A DNA stretch of 51,203 nt from contig DXDD01000176.1 of assembly GCA_019115665.1 (NCBI GenBank), positions 1 through 51,203 of the forward strand. The letters are read 5' to 3'. Below are positions 14,994 through 22,582 of the stretch, in pieces. The stretch comes from Candidatus Eisenbergiella pullistercoris (GTDB taxonomy: Bacteria > Bacillota > Clostridia > Lachnospirales > Lachnospiraceae). Under the pieces are notes generated by a model. That model saw only the letters and a list, made by a program, of their open reading frames with translations. It did not search any database and had not been told where the DNA came from. The position numbers and the translations under genes were made by a program. The first letter of the stretch is position 1; every line of letters begins with the position of its first letter.

Positions 14994-16445
14994 TTACTCC
15001 ATATATGTAGTTTGGCAGTCACTTCCTGTTCGCTGGTCTGCCAGTGAACAGGACGTCTGAAACAGCATGGGCAGGAAATCGCGGATGCATTTTCTCCATA
15101 CGTTCCAGTCGTGGCCGCCCTCATATTCCCGGCGCACGCAGGCCACATGATTTTCCCGGCAGAAAGCGTCGTCCTCCTCGAAGTTTTTCCAGAAGCCGTC
15201 CTGTCTTCCCATCCCGCGGAACAGAAGGTTCATGTTCTGAGAAAATTCCGGCTTCCGGATCTCCTCCAGATGGCTGTTGTCCGGATGCTCCCCCACCAGA
15301 TTGTGCAGGAAGCCGGAGAAAAGCCCGGCCCAGGCAAACAGCTCCGGGTATTTTCCGATCAGCATGCTGGTCTGCATGGAGCCCATGGAAAGCCCGGCCA
15401 TGGCGCGGTGCTGCCGGTCCTTCTTCACGCGGTAATTTTTTTCAATGAAGGGAATGATATCCTTCGTCAGCTCTTCCAGAAAAAGCTCCTGTCTGAGCCG
15501 GAGCTTTCCGGGCTCGTTTTCCGTTATCACCATGCCGTCCGCCATCACAACCAGCATGGGGACCGCCTTTTTCTCCGCAAGGAGATTGTCCATGATGTGG
15601 TTCAGCTTTCCCTGCCAGATCCAGCCTCTCTCATTTTCTCCGAATCCGTGCTGCAGATACAGAACCGGATAATCCTCCCCGCTCTTCTCATAGCCCGGCG
15701 GCACATAGCAGATACAGGTCTGCGTCCTTCCGGTGGCCGTGGAGGTAAAATATTCATGCCTCACCGTTCCGTGGGGCACCTCCCTCATCAGGCAGAAATC
15801 CTCCATCGGCCCCACCTCCAGATAGTTGATCGGCCTGCAGCAGCCGTAGCCGATGGGAAGAAAAGGGCTCAGGACAAGACAGCCGTCCACATAAAGGCTG
15901 ACATAGTAAAACCCCGGATCAACCGGAAGGTCCACCGTCCAGATGTCCTTATCCGTTTCCAGAAAAGGATACCGGACGCCGCCGATCTCGATCTGCACAT
16001 CCGCCGCGTTGGCAAAACGGAGCCGCAGGCAGGGCATGCCCTCCGCCCGGTACGATAAGCCCTCCTGTCCGGAAACGGGAACCGGCGCATCCCCCATATC
16101 CAGCATCACCGGACGGCTGTAGGCGCAGGACTGCTCCACAACGGCAGGATTGTCCAGCCATTCCTTATCCGCGTCCATCTGCTCCCGCACCTCCAGGGTC
16201 AGACCCTCCGTCACGGCCTCCGCCGCACGCAGCATCCGGATCACGCCGTCCAGATAGCCGGCCTGCTTTCCATGATTTCTGGTGATCCCTTCCACTATGA
16301 TGTGGAGCTTTCCTGCCGCCATGGTCAGAAAATCATAGATATTATCCAGGCTCTCCCCCTCCGACTGCGGCACCTGCAGCTTTTCCTCCAGATATCTGTG
16401 CAGCTCCTGTCTGGTGCGGATTCCTGCAAAACTCAGTTTGATCAT
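14994..16445 (-). CDS. Esterase (CE1/esterase-D type) with N-terminal barstar-like domain
   Basis: The 483-residue protein appears to have three parts. Residues 1-90 look like barstar, the barnase inhibitor fold: RTRQELHRYLEEKLQVP then EGESLDNIYDFLT, matching the L-H-x-x-L and G-x-x-L-D-x-x-x-D-x-L-T pattern. Residues about 110-225 are an Ig-like esterase N-domain. The alpha/beta hydrolase follows: YLQHGFGENERGW (oxyanion region), nucleophile Ser353 in AGLSMGS, and His in EGGHDWNVW. Such esterases remove acyl groups from glycans. There is no signal peptide. The chosen ATG (16445) has AGGAAAGGA upstream. A longer start at 16472 would overlap the sigH stop as ATGA. Confidence 0.85.
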   Translation of the reverse strand: MIKLSFAGIRTRQELHRYLEEKLQVPQSEGESLDNIYDFLTMAAGKLHIIVEGITRNHGKQAGYLDGVIRMLRAAEAVTEGLTLEVREQMDADKEWLDNPAVVEQSCAYSRPVMLDMGDAPVPVSGQEGLSYRAEGMPCLRLRFANAADVQIEIGGVRYPFLETDKDIWTVDLPVDPGFYYVSLYVDGCLVLSPFLPIGYGCCRPINYLEVGPMEDFCLMREVPHGTVRHEYFTSTATGRTQTCICYVPPGYEKSGEDYPVLYLQHGFGENERGWIWQGKLNHIMDNLLAEKKAVPMLVVMADGMVITENEPGKLRLRQELFLEELTKDIIPFIEKNYRVKKDRQHRAMAGLSMGSMQTSMLIGKYPELFAWAGLFSGFLHNLVGEHPDNSHLEEIRKPEFSQNMNLLFRGMGRQDGFWKNFEEDDAFCRENHVACVRREYEGGHDWNVWRKCIRDFLPMLFQTSCSLADQRTGSDCQTTYME

Positions 16446-16468
16446 GGGTTCCTTTCCTCTGTCTTCCT

Positions 16469-17071
16469 TCATCTTCCGATCGCCTTTCTCAGCTTGCTTC
16501 TGATCCGAAACAGCGCGTTGTCCGTACTTTTGGCGTCCTTTCCCAGCACCCTTGCGATCTGCGGCGTACGCATCCCCGTAACGTACAGATCCAGCACCTG
16601 TTTTTCAAAGGCGCTCAGCTCCTTTTCAATGGTCCGCTCCAGTACCTCCACGTTTTCCCTGTCAATGAACAGCTCCTCCGGGCTCTTCTCGCTGTCCGCC
16701 GGAATCGCGTTCATCAGCTCCGTTTCCTCTGCCTCTCCCTGCGCGCCGTAAAGGGAAATATAGGTATTTAACGGCATATGTTTTTTTCTGGAGGATGCCT
16801 GCACCGCCGTATACATCTGCCGGGACACGCACAGCTCGGCAAAGGTGGCAAAGCTTGCGTCCCGGCCGCTGTCATAGTCCCTTACCGCCTTGAACAGGCC
16901 GATCATCCCCTCCTGGATCAGATCGTCGCTGTCGCCGCCGAGCAGATACATGGACCGGGCTTTCGCCTTCACCATCCCCTTGTACTTTTCCATGATATAA
17001 TCCGTAATGTCCCGCCGCCCCTCTCTCAGAAGGCCGATCAGTTCCTCGTCGCTGTATTCTGTGTAGACCAA
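16469..17071 (-). CDS. sigH: RNA polymerase sigma-H factor
   Basis: The 200-residue sigma-70 family protein is of SigH (Spo0H) type. Region 2 contains EKYKGMVKAKARSMYLLGGD then DDLIQEGMIGLFKAVRDYD, the core-binding and -10 recognition helix. Region 4 contains LSAFEKQVLDLYVTGMRTPQ and ARVLGKDAKSTDNALFRIR, the -35 helix-turn-helix. In Bacillota SigH starts the switch to stationary phase and sporulation genes. The start is TTG, preceded by GGAGG seven bases away, and lies inside the last 34 bases of the SGNH gene, so its translation is coupled to that gene. The position after rlmB is the standard Clostridia order. Confidence 0.94.
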   Translation of the reverse strand: MVYTEYSDEELIGLLREGRRDITDYIMEKYKGMVKAKARSMYLLGGDSDDLIQEGMIGLFKAVRDYDSGRDASFATFAELCVSRQMYTAVQASSRKKHMPLNTYISLYGAQGEAEETELMNAIPADSEKSPEELFIDRENVEVLERTIEKELSAFEKQVLDLYVTGMRTPQIARVLGKDAKSTDNALFRIRSKLRKAIGR

Positions 17072-18489
17072 TCCTCTTCCTCCAGTTCTGCCCCATCTTC
17101 CGAACTGCCGTCAGAGAACCCCTCCGGCAGTTCCGCCTTCCTCTCATCCAGGAGCCGGATCAGCTCCGCCGCCACATGTTCCCCGAGAATCCGGTAGCCC
17201 TCCTCGTTGGGATGCACCCCGTCCGGCATCAGATGAAGCACATTATCCCTGTCATGACCGTCCAGAATGTTGGAATTGTACAGGTCGAACACCTCCAGCC
17301 CATGCTCCCCGGCAAGAGTCAGGATCGTCTCCGGAAACGCCTCCTGAGGCATCAGATATTTCCGCCGGGCCTTCAGATAATCCTGCAGACTGTTGGGCAG
17401 CGGCGTCAGAAAGATCACCTCCGCCTCCGGATAATCCTCCTTCAGTCCTTCCATCAGCTCATCCAGATCTCCCCAGAAGGTGCGCGGCGCACGCTCCTTT
17501 TCATTTCCAAACTCCACAAAGCTGGCGCAGAACCCGTCGTTGGTCCCGCCCATCACCAGGATCAGATCCGTATCCTCCGGGATCTTACTGTACCGGTCCA
17601 CGAAGGCGTCCGCCCAGTATCTTCCGATGGAGGAGCCGCCGATGCCCAGATTGACCGCTTCCTTCGCCCCCAGCGCCTCCTTCATGATATTCGGCCAGGC
17701 AAGCGCCTGATAATTTTTCAGACTGTCCAGATTCACGGCCTGAGTGATGCTGTCCCCCAGACAGGCGATTTTGATCTCTGAAAAATCAATGTCATTTCCG
17801 GAAATGGTCTTTCTGTCCGCTTCATTGGCCTGCATGGTCTGCCTGTGGGAGCTCATCACCTTCTGCCGGTCCGCAAGCGTCAGCCGCCTGCCAGGCATTT
17901 CCGCAGGCCGGTTTTCGGAAACGCCGTTTCCCGAGACCGCATTTCCGGAGACTCCGCTTTTTGAAGCTCCGTTTCCCGAGACCGCATTTCCGGATATTCC
18001 GCTTTTTGAAGCTCCGTTTTCTGAGACCGTATTTCGGGAAACGCTGTTCTGAGAAACAGAATTCCGGGAAACTGTGTTGCGGGAAACAGCGTTTTGAGAA
18101 ATACTGTTCCTGGAAACACCGTTTCGGGAAACACTGTTTCCTCCTCCCGACGGCCGCAGGAGGAGCAGCGCCGGAATTCTGTTTTCGGAAATCTGATCTC
18201 CTGAAACAGAATTTTCTGAAATCCGGTTTTCGGAAACCTCCTCCGTTTTTCTTTCCTCCAGGGCTTCCGTTCCTGCGTCCTGTTCCTCCGCAGCGTCACG
18301 CTCATCCGCGGCGTCCTGTTTCTCCGCAGCGTCACTCTCATCCGCGGCATCCCGCCCGTCCGTCGCTTCCTCCTGTGCGGCAGTCCTCTCCTGCCGGGGC
18401 GCGGCCGAAGCGGCCGATCCGGCGCAGGATAAAAGAAAAACCGCAAACAGGCCGCAGCAGACCGCAGTCAGAAATCCGTTCGTCTTCAT
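17038..18489 (-). CDS. SGNH-type esterase lipoprotein with pentapeptide repeats
   Basis: The 483-residue protein begins with a lipoprotein signal (AVFLLSC). Residues about 30-85 are Asp/Glu/Ala-rich, with DAADERDAAEEQ copies. Residues about 88-200 form a five-residue repeat of the pattern V-S-x-N-x (VSRNTVSRNSVSQNSVS). The C-terminal SGNH domain has block I LGDSIT, block II GIGGSS, block III GGTND and block V DGVHPNEEGY, so the Ser/Asp/His catalytic set is complete. SGNH enzymes usually deacylate lipids or glycans outside the cell. The ATG directly abuts the rlmB stop (TAAATG). Its last 34 bases overlap sigH. Confidence 0.9.
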   Translation of the reverse strand: MKTNGFLTAVCCGLFAVFLLSCAGSAASAAPRQERTAAQEEATDGRDAADESDAAEKQDAADERDAAEEQDAGTEALEERKTEEVSENRISENSVSGDQISENRIPALLLLRPSGGGNSVSRNGVSRNSISQNAVSRNTVSRNSVSQNSVSRNTVSENGASKSGISGNAVSGNGASKSGVSGNAVSGNGVSENRPAEMPGRRLTLADRQKVMSSHRQTMQANEADRKTISGNDIDFSEIKIACLGDSITQAVNLDSLKNYQALAWPNIMKEALGAKEAVNLGIGGSSIGRYWADAFVDRYSKIPEDTDLILVMGGTNDGFCASFVEFGNEKERAPRTFWGDLDELMEGLKEDYPEAEVIFLTPLPNSLQDYLKARRKYLMPQEAFPETILTLAGEHGLEVFDLYNSNILDGHDRDNVLHLMPDGVHPNEEGYRILGEHVAAELIRLLDERKAELPEGFSDGSSEDGAELEEEDWSTQNTATRN

Positions 18490-19233
18490 TTATTTTCCCA
18501 GCCTCTGGCGCACGATCTCATAGGCGAGGACTCCGGCCGCCACGGAAGCGTTCAGGGAATCGATATCGCCCTTCATGGGAATGGATGCCGTAAAATCGCA
18601 GGTTTCCTTCACCAGCCTGCCGACTCCTTCTCCCTCGTTTCCGATCACCAGACCGATGGAGCCCTTCAGGTCCAGATCGTACATGGCCGTCCCGTCCATA
18701 TCCGCGCAGACGAACCACATGCCCTGCTTTTTCAGCTCCTTCATGGTCTTGGCCAGATTGGTCACCCGGGCGACCGGCGTATAGTTCAGCGCTCCGGCAG
18801 AGGTACGGGCAACGGTGGCCGTCAGACCCGCCGCCCGATCCTTCGGGATGACGACGCCGTGAGCTCCCGCCAGGTTTGCCGTGCGGATGATGGCTCCCAG
18901 GTTATGGGGATCCTCAATGCCATCCAGCAGGATGAGAAAGGGCGGCTCCCCCTTCTGATGCGCAGCCTCCAGCATGTCCTCCACCTGCGCATATTCATAG
19001 GCTGCGGCGCAGGCGATAACGCCCTGATGGCGTCCGGTTTCCGAAAGCTGGTCCAGCCTCTCCTTTTCCACATATTTGACCGGGATGTCCTTCGTCCTGG
19101 CAAGCCGTTTGATCGTCAGCACCGGCCCGTCCTGGCAGTGATCCTGGATGAAAAGCCGGTCGATGGGCTTTCCGGAACGCAGGGCTTCCGCCACCGCGTT
19201 TCTTCCTTCTATGGTCATTTCCTGATATCGCAT
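18490..19233 (-). CDS. rlmB: 23S rRNA (guanosine-2'-O-)-methyltransferase, TrmH/RlmB family
   Basis: The 247-residue SpoU/TrmH-type enzyme methylates a ribose 2'-OH in 23S rRNA. It has an N-terminal substrate-binding domain (IEGRNAVAEALRSGKPIDRL) and the knotted SAM-binding domain: LDGIEDPHNLGAIIRTANLA (motif 1), IGLVIGNEGEGVGRL (motif 2) and IPMKGDIDSLNASVAAGVLA (motif 3). The start at 19233 has GGAGG five bases upstream; longer readings run into duplicated intergenic DNA. It follows mrnC, as in many Bacillota. A housekeeping translation role is certain in kind, and the exact nucleotide is inferred from orthology. Confidence 0.94.
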   Translation of the reverse strand: MRYQEMTIEGRNAVAEALRSGKPIDRLFIQDHCQDGPVLTIKRLARTKDIPVKYVEKERLDQLSETGRHQGVIACAAAYEYAQVEDMLEAAHQKGEPPFLILLDGIEDPHNLGAIIRTANLAGAHGVVIPKDRAAGLTATVARTSAGALNYTPVARVTNLAKTMKELKKQGMWFVCADMDGTAMYDLDLKGSIGLVIGNEGEGVGRLVKETCDFTASIPMKGDIDSLNASVAAGVLAYEIVRQRLGK

Positions 19234-19244
19234 GTTTTCCTCCA

Positions 19245-19388
19245 AAATATCCGGCCGTCCCGGCGCCTCCGAAAGCGCTCTGCGCCCGCGGCGTCCGCAG
19301 GAAGATCCGACTGCTGAAATATCCGGCCGTCCCGCTGCCGTCAAAAGCCTCCTCCGCCTGCGGCGTCCGCAGGAAGGTCCGGCCGCGC
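19245..19388. repeat. 72-bp tandem duplication upstream of rlmB
   Basis: Two copies (starting at 19245 and 19317) share AAATATCCGGCCGTCCCG at the left and GCGGCGTCCGCAGGAAG at the right, exactly 72 bases apart, with drift between. They fill most of the 171-base gap between mrnC and rlmB. Confidence 0.8.
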
Positions 19389-19404
19389 GCACCGCTTTCG
19401 CCCC

Positions 19405-19845
19405 TTACAGCTTCCAGCCAAGCGCATCCAGCGACAGACGGATCAGTTCCAGCAAACGTTCCTCCTGCCCGGAAAGATACAGCCAGCCGTACAGGGCTTC
19501 CAGCCCGGTGGCCTTGCGGTAGTCCAGCACGGAGGCGTTTTTCGCCGTGGTATGGGATTTGGCGTTGCGCCCGCGGCGGTAGACGGCTTCCTCCTCCGGC
19601 GTCAGATGCTCCTGCAGAGCCTCCGCCATCTCCGCCTGGGAGGGCGCCTTGGCCAGGCGGCTCTTTTCCCGGTGCAGCTGGTTGGGGCTGGCGTTGTGCC
19701 GCTCCACGATCACGGTCCGCAGGATCAGATCATATACGCAGTCTCCCACGAAGGCCAGGGTCAGCGGGGAAAGCGTTCTCAGATCCACCTCCCCCAGACC
19801 GAAATCCCGTTTGATCCGCTGCAAAAACGTCAGGCTCTCTTCCAT
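19405..19845 (-). CDS. mrnC: Mini-ribonuclease 3
   Basis: The 146-residue stand-alone RNase III catalytic domain lacks a double-stranded RNA-binding domain. The signature region is LAFVGDCVYDLILR, where the conserved Asp replaces the classical E-x-x-G-D start, with RGRNAKSHTTAKNASVLDYR and TGLEALYGWLYLSG later. Mini-III matures 23S rRNA precursor ends. Its first 16 bases overlap the cysS 3' end, with GAGGGAG before the ATG, which couples the two genes. The order cysS-mrnC-rlmB is standard in Bacillota. Confidence 0.95.
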   Translation of the reverse strand: MEESLTFLQRIKRDFGLGEVDLRTLSPLTLAFVGDCVYDLILRTVIVERHNASPNQLHREKSRLAKAPSQAEMAEALQEHLTPEEEAVYRRGRNAKSHTTAKNASVLDYRKATGLEALYGWLYLSGQEERLLELIRLSLDALGWKL

Positions 19846-21239
19846 TTCACTCCCTCGCGGGTGTCCTCCAGGACGATTCCCTTTTCCAGAAGCTCATTAC
19901 GGATCGCGTCGGCTCTGGCAAAATCCTTCGCCTTTCTCGCCGCCTGCCGCTCCTCGATCAGCTTTTCAATCTCTTCGTCCAGCATTTCTTCTTTTCTGTC
20001 CACGATCAGGCCGCACACGTCGCAAAGCTCCCGGATCTGCTCATGGAGGGCGGACAGATAGTCTTTGGAGGATTCCCCGTCCGTATTGGTATTGATGAAT
20101 TTTACCAGCTCAAAGATGGCCGCGATGGCGTCCGCCGTATTGAAATCATCGTCCATGGCCTCGTCAAAGCGGGCGGTATAAACCTTCGCTTCCTCCAGAA
20201 GCTTCTTTTCCGCCTCCGTCCTTTCCTTTTCCTGCGCTTTGGAAAGGAGGAAATTCAGGTTGGAAACCGCCGTCAGGATGCGCTCCAGGCCGTTCTTCGC
20301 CGCCTCCATCAGCTCCGCAGAGAAATTCAGAGGGCTTCTGTAGTGCGCGGACAGCATGAAGAAACGCAGCACCTGAGGATCATATTTTGTAATAATGTCC
20401 CGCACGGTGAAAAAGTTTCCGGCGGATTTGCTCATTTTCCGGTTGTCGATGTTCAGGAAGGCATTGTGCATCCAGTAGCGGGCGAAGGGCTTTCCGTTCG
20501 CCGCTTCGGACTGGGCGATCTCGTTTTCATGGTGCGGGAAAATCAGATCCTCTCCGCCCGCGTGGATGTCGATCTCGTCTCCCAGATATTTTTTGCTCAT
20601 CACGGAGCATTCGATGTGCCAGCCGGGACGGCCGTCGCACCAGGGAGACTCCCAGTAAGGCTCTCCGTCCTTTTTGGGCTTCCAGAGCACAAAGTCCAGC
20701 GGATCCTCCTTCTGGTCCTCTCCGGATACCAGAAGGGAACGCTTTCCGCCCTCCAGATCGTCCAGATTCTTGTGGGACAGCTTCCCATAGTCACGGAAGC
20801 TTCTCACCCGGTAATACACCGTTCCGTCCTCCGCCGCGTAAGCGTGTCCGTCGCCGATCAGCTTCTGAATCATCTCCAGCATGCCGCAGATTTCCTGCGT
20901 GGCCTGGGGATGTACCGTGGCAGGGCGCACGTTCAGGGATTCCATATCCTTTTTGCACTCCGCGATGTAGCGCTCGGAGATCACCTCCGCGTCCACGCCC
21001 TCCTCAATGGCCTTTTTGATGATCTTGTCGTCCACATCGGTGAAATTGCTGACATAATTCACCCGGTAGCCCTTATGCTCAAAATAACGGCGTACCGTAT
21101 CGAACACGATCATGGGGCGGGCGTTTCCGATGTGGATCAGGTTGTATACGGTGGGGCCGCACACATACATCTTCACCTCGCCCGGCGTGATGGGAACAAA
21201 TTCTTCCTTTTTCTTTGTCAGGGTATTATAGATCTTCAT
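19830..21239 (-). CDS. cysS: Cysteinyl-tRNA synthetase
   Basis: The 469-residue class I synthetase charges tRNA-Cys. The HIGH motif appears as IHIGNARPM around residue 36, and KMSKSAGN holds the second signature. The zinc ligands start with YVCGPTVYN and include the WHIECSVMS and [10 protein letters not shown] region. The DALR/anticodon region fills the C-terminus, ending in [11 protein letters not shown]. Length and order are normal. It is the second gene of the T-box operon, 66 bases after cysE. Confidence 0.97.
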   Translation of the reverse strand: MKIYNTLTKKKEEFVPITPGEVKMYVCGPTVYNLIHIGNARPMIVFDTVRRYFEHKGYRVNYVSNFTDVDDKIIKKAIEEGVDAEVISERYIAECKKDMESLNVRPATVHPQATQEICGMLEMIQKLIGDGHAYAAEDGTVYYRVRSFRDYGKLSHKNLDDLEGGKRSLLVSGEDQKEDPLDFVLWKPKKDGEPYWESPWCDGRPGWHIECSVMSKKYLGDEIDIHAGGEDLIFPHHENEIAQSEAANGKPFARYWMHNAFLNIDNRKMSKSAGNFFTVRDIITKYDPQVLRFFMLSAHYRSPLNFSAELMEAAKNGLERILTAVSNLNFLLSKAQEKERTEAEKKLLEEAKVYTARFDEAMDDDFNTADAIAAIFELVKFINTNTDGESSKDYLSALHEQIRELCDVCGLIVDRKEEMLDEEIEKLIEERQAARKAKDFARADAIRNELLEKGIVLEDTREGVKWKRA

Positions 21240-21305
21240 CTTGTCTGTCTCTCCTTTTTTATGAATTCCCGCCTTGCCGGTCCCGGGACACGTCAGGCAG
21301 GCTTC

Positions 21306-21977
21306 TTACGCGCCTTTTCCTTTAAGGTACCGCACCTGCGCCTCCAGGTCAAGCAGTCTCTGCGAAAGCCGTGCGTTTTCCTTCTGCAGGGCGGCGATCT
21401 CCTCGTGGACGGGATCCGGCAGATGCACCTGATCCATGGTCGCCCTGGGGATGGGCTGATCTCCCCGCTTCACCACCCGCCCCGGAACGCCCACCACCGT
21501 GGAATTGGGCGGCACCTCCCGCAGCACCACGCTTCCCGCGCCGATCTTGGAATTTTCTCCGATGGTGAAGGAGCCCAGCACCTTCGCTCCGGCGCTGATC
21601 ATCACGTTGTCGCAGACCGTGGGATGCCGTTTGCCGTGCTCCTTTCCCGTACCGCCCAGCGTCACGCCCTGATACAGGGTCACATTGTCGCCGATCACCG
21701 TGGTTTCCCCGATGATCACCCCGTTTCCGTGGTCGATGAAAAATCCCTTTCCGATCTGCGCGCCCGGATGAATCTCAATCCCGGTTTTTCTCGCCCCCCG
21801 CTGAGAAATCCATCTTGCCAGAAAAAAATGGCCTGCCCGGTACAGCCTGTGCGCCACCCGGTAATGGAGCATCACCTTGAAGCTGGGATACAGAAATACC
21901 TCCAGCGAGGAATGGATCGCCGGATCCCGTTCTCTGATGATGCGGATCTCTTCTCTGATATTACCAACCAGTCCCAT
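21306..21977 (-). CDS. cysE: Serine O-acetyltransferase
   Basis: The 223-residue protein makes O-acetylserine from serine and acetyl-CoA, the first step of cysteine synthesis. It has a short N-terminal helical domain of EpsC type and a left-handed beta-helix made of hexapeptide repeats: IEIHPGAQIGKGFFIDHGNG (active-site His), VIGDNVTLYQGVTLGGTG and KIGAGSVVLREVPPNSTVVG. The C-terminus has a coiled-coil-like tail (EEIAALQKENARLSQRLLDL). It is the first gene after the T-box leader, which fits regulation by tRNA-Cys charging. Confidence 0.96.
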   Translation of the reverse strand: MGLVGNIREEIRIIRERDPAIHSSLEVFLYPSFKVMLHYRVAHRLYRAGHFFLARWISQRGARKTGIEIHPGAQIGKGFFIDHGNGVIIGETTVIGDNVTLYQGVTLGGTGKEHGKRHPTVCDNVMISAGAKVLGSFTIGENSKIGAGSVVLREVPPNSTVVGVPGRVVKRGDQPIPRATMDQVHLPDPVHEEIAALQKENARLSQRLLDLEAQVRYLKGKGA

Positions 21978-22067
21978 CGCTTCCTCCCTCTTTCCGGAAC
22001 ATTTTTCCGAAATATTTTTTCGGAACCTCTTTTGGAGATCCCTTCCGGGATCTGTCCGGCCGGACTT

Positions 22068-22335
22068 AAAAAGACCCTGCCGTCTCCTTTTTCATTTCAG
22101 AGACGGCAGGGCCGCGGTTCCACTCCGATTCAGAAGGATAGAAAAACTCTGTCCTTCTGCACTTGACGCGCGTAACGAGCGCAGGACGGATCCGGCTGTA
22201 CAGGATGAACTCCTCTTCACCGGACCGGCTCCCGGATGCACTTCAGTCCTCACGCGCCGGGAATGCTTTCAGCCGGCGGCATTCCCTCTCTGCGGCCGGA
22301 TCATGGACTGTTTTTTTCCGTTCCAGGCCTTTCTC
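22068..22335 (-). promoter_or_regulatory. T-box riboswitch leader, tRNA-Cys
   Basis: On the minus strand the conserved T-box TGGAACCGCGG is at 22122-22112. It overlaps a strong terminator: GGCCCTGCCGTCTC pairs with GAGACGGCAGGGTC (22113-22073), followed by TTTTT. Upstream lies a Stem I region with a UGC codon (22240-22238, context GAAGTGCATCC) suitable as a cysteine specifier. Uncharged tRNA-Cys should pair with the specifier and T-box and prevent termination, turning on cysE-cysS. The specifier assignment agrees with the downstream genes. Confidence 0.93.
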
Positions 22336-22340
22336 AATCT

Positions 22341-22376
22341 ATTATACAGGATATGCAAGAAAAACTGTTTTGTCAA
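22341..22376 (-). promoter_or_regulatory. Predicted promoter of the T-box operon
   Basis: A perfect TTGACA (22376-22371) is followed after 17 bases by TATCCT (22353-22348). A perfect TATAAT lies seven bases further (22346-22341), at a spacing of 24. The first pair has the better geometry; either places the start near 22335. Confidence 0.65.
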
Positions 22377-22516
22377 CCCCCGATCCCTCTTTACTGCAGG
22401 CAGGAAAATGGAAGTGAGATTCCGGTTTCTCAATTCTCCGCCAGCCCGGTTTTCCCCATGGGAAAATTCCCGTCCTGTATCATCCAGGCACAGGCGGAAC
22501 AAGACGCTCTTTCTTT

Positions 22517-22553
22517 AAAAAAAGCCGAAGCCCAAAAGAATCAGGCTCCGGCT
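22517..22553 (-). terminator. Intrinsic terminator after aspS
   Basis: On the minus strand AGCCGGAGCC pairs with GGCTTCGGCT (one G-T pair) across an 11-base loop, followed by TTTTTT. It lies 30 bases past the aspS stop. The rest of 22380-22516, upstream of the T-box promoter, holds nothing I can identify. Confidence 0.85.
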
Positions 22554-22582
22554 CTTCATGATATTTATGCTTTTTTCCCAGC

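Noticed and set aside
12817-15060. Long plus-strand frame of 747 codons
   Set aside because: It runs opposite several genes and two repeats and its product is Arg/Ser-rich low-complexity sequence.
20043-22166. Plus-strand frame of 707 codons
   Set aside because: It is antisense to cysS, cysE and the T-box leader, all well supported.
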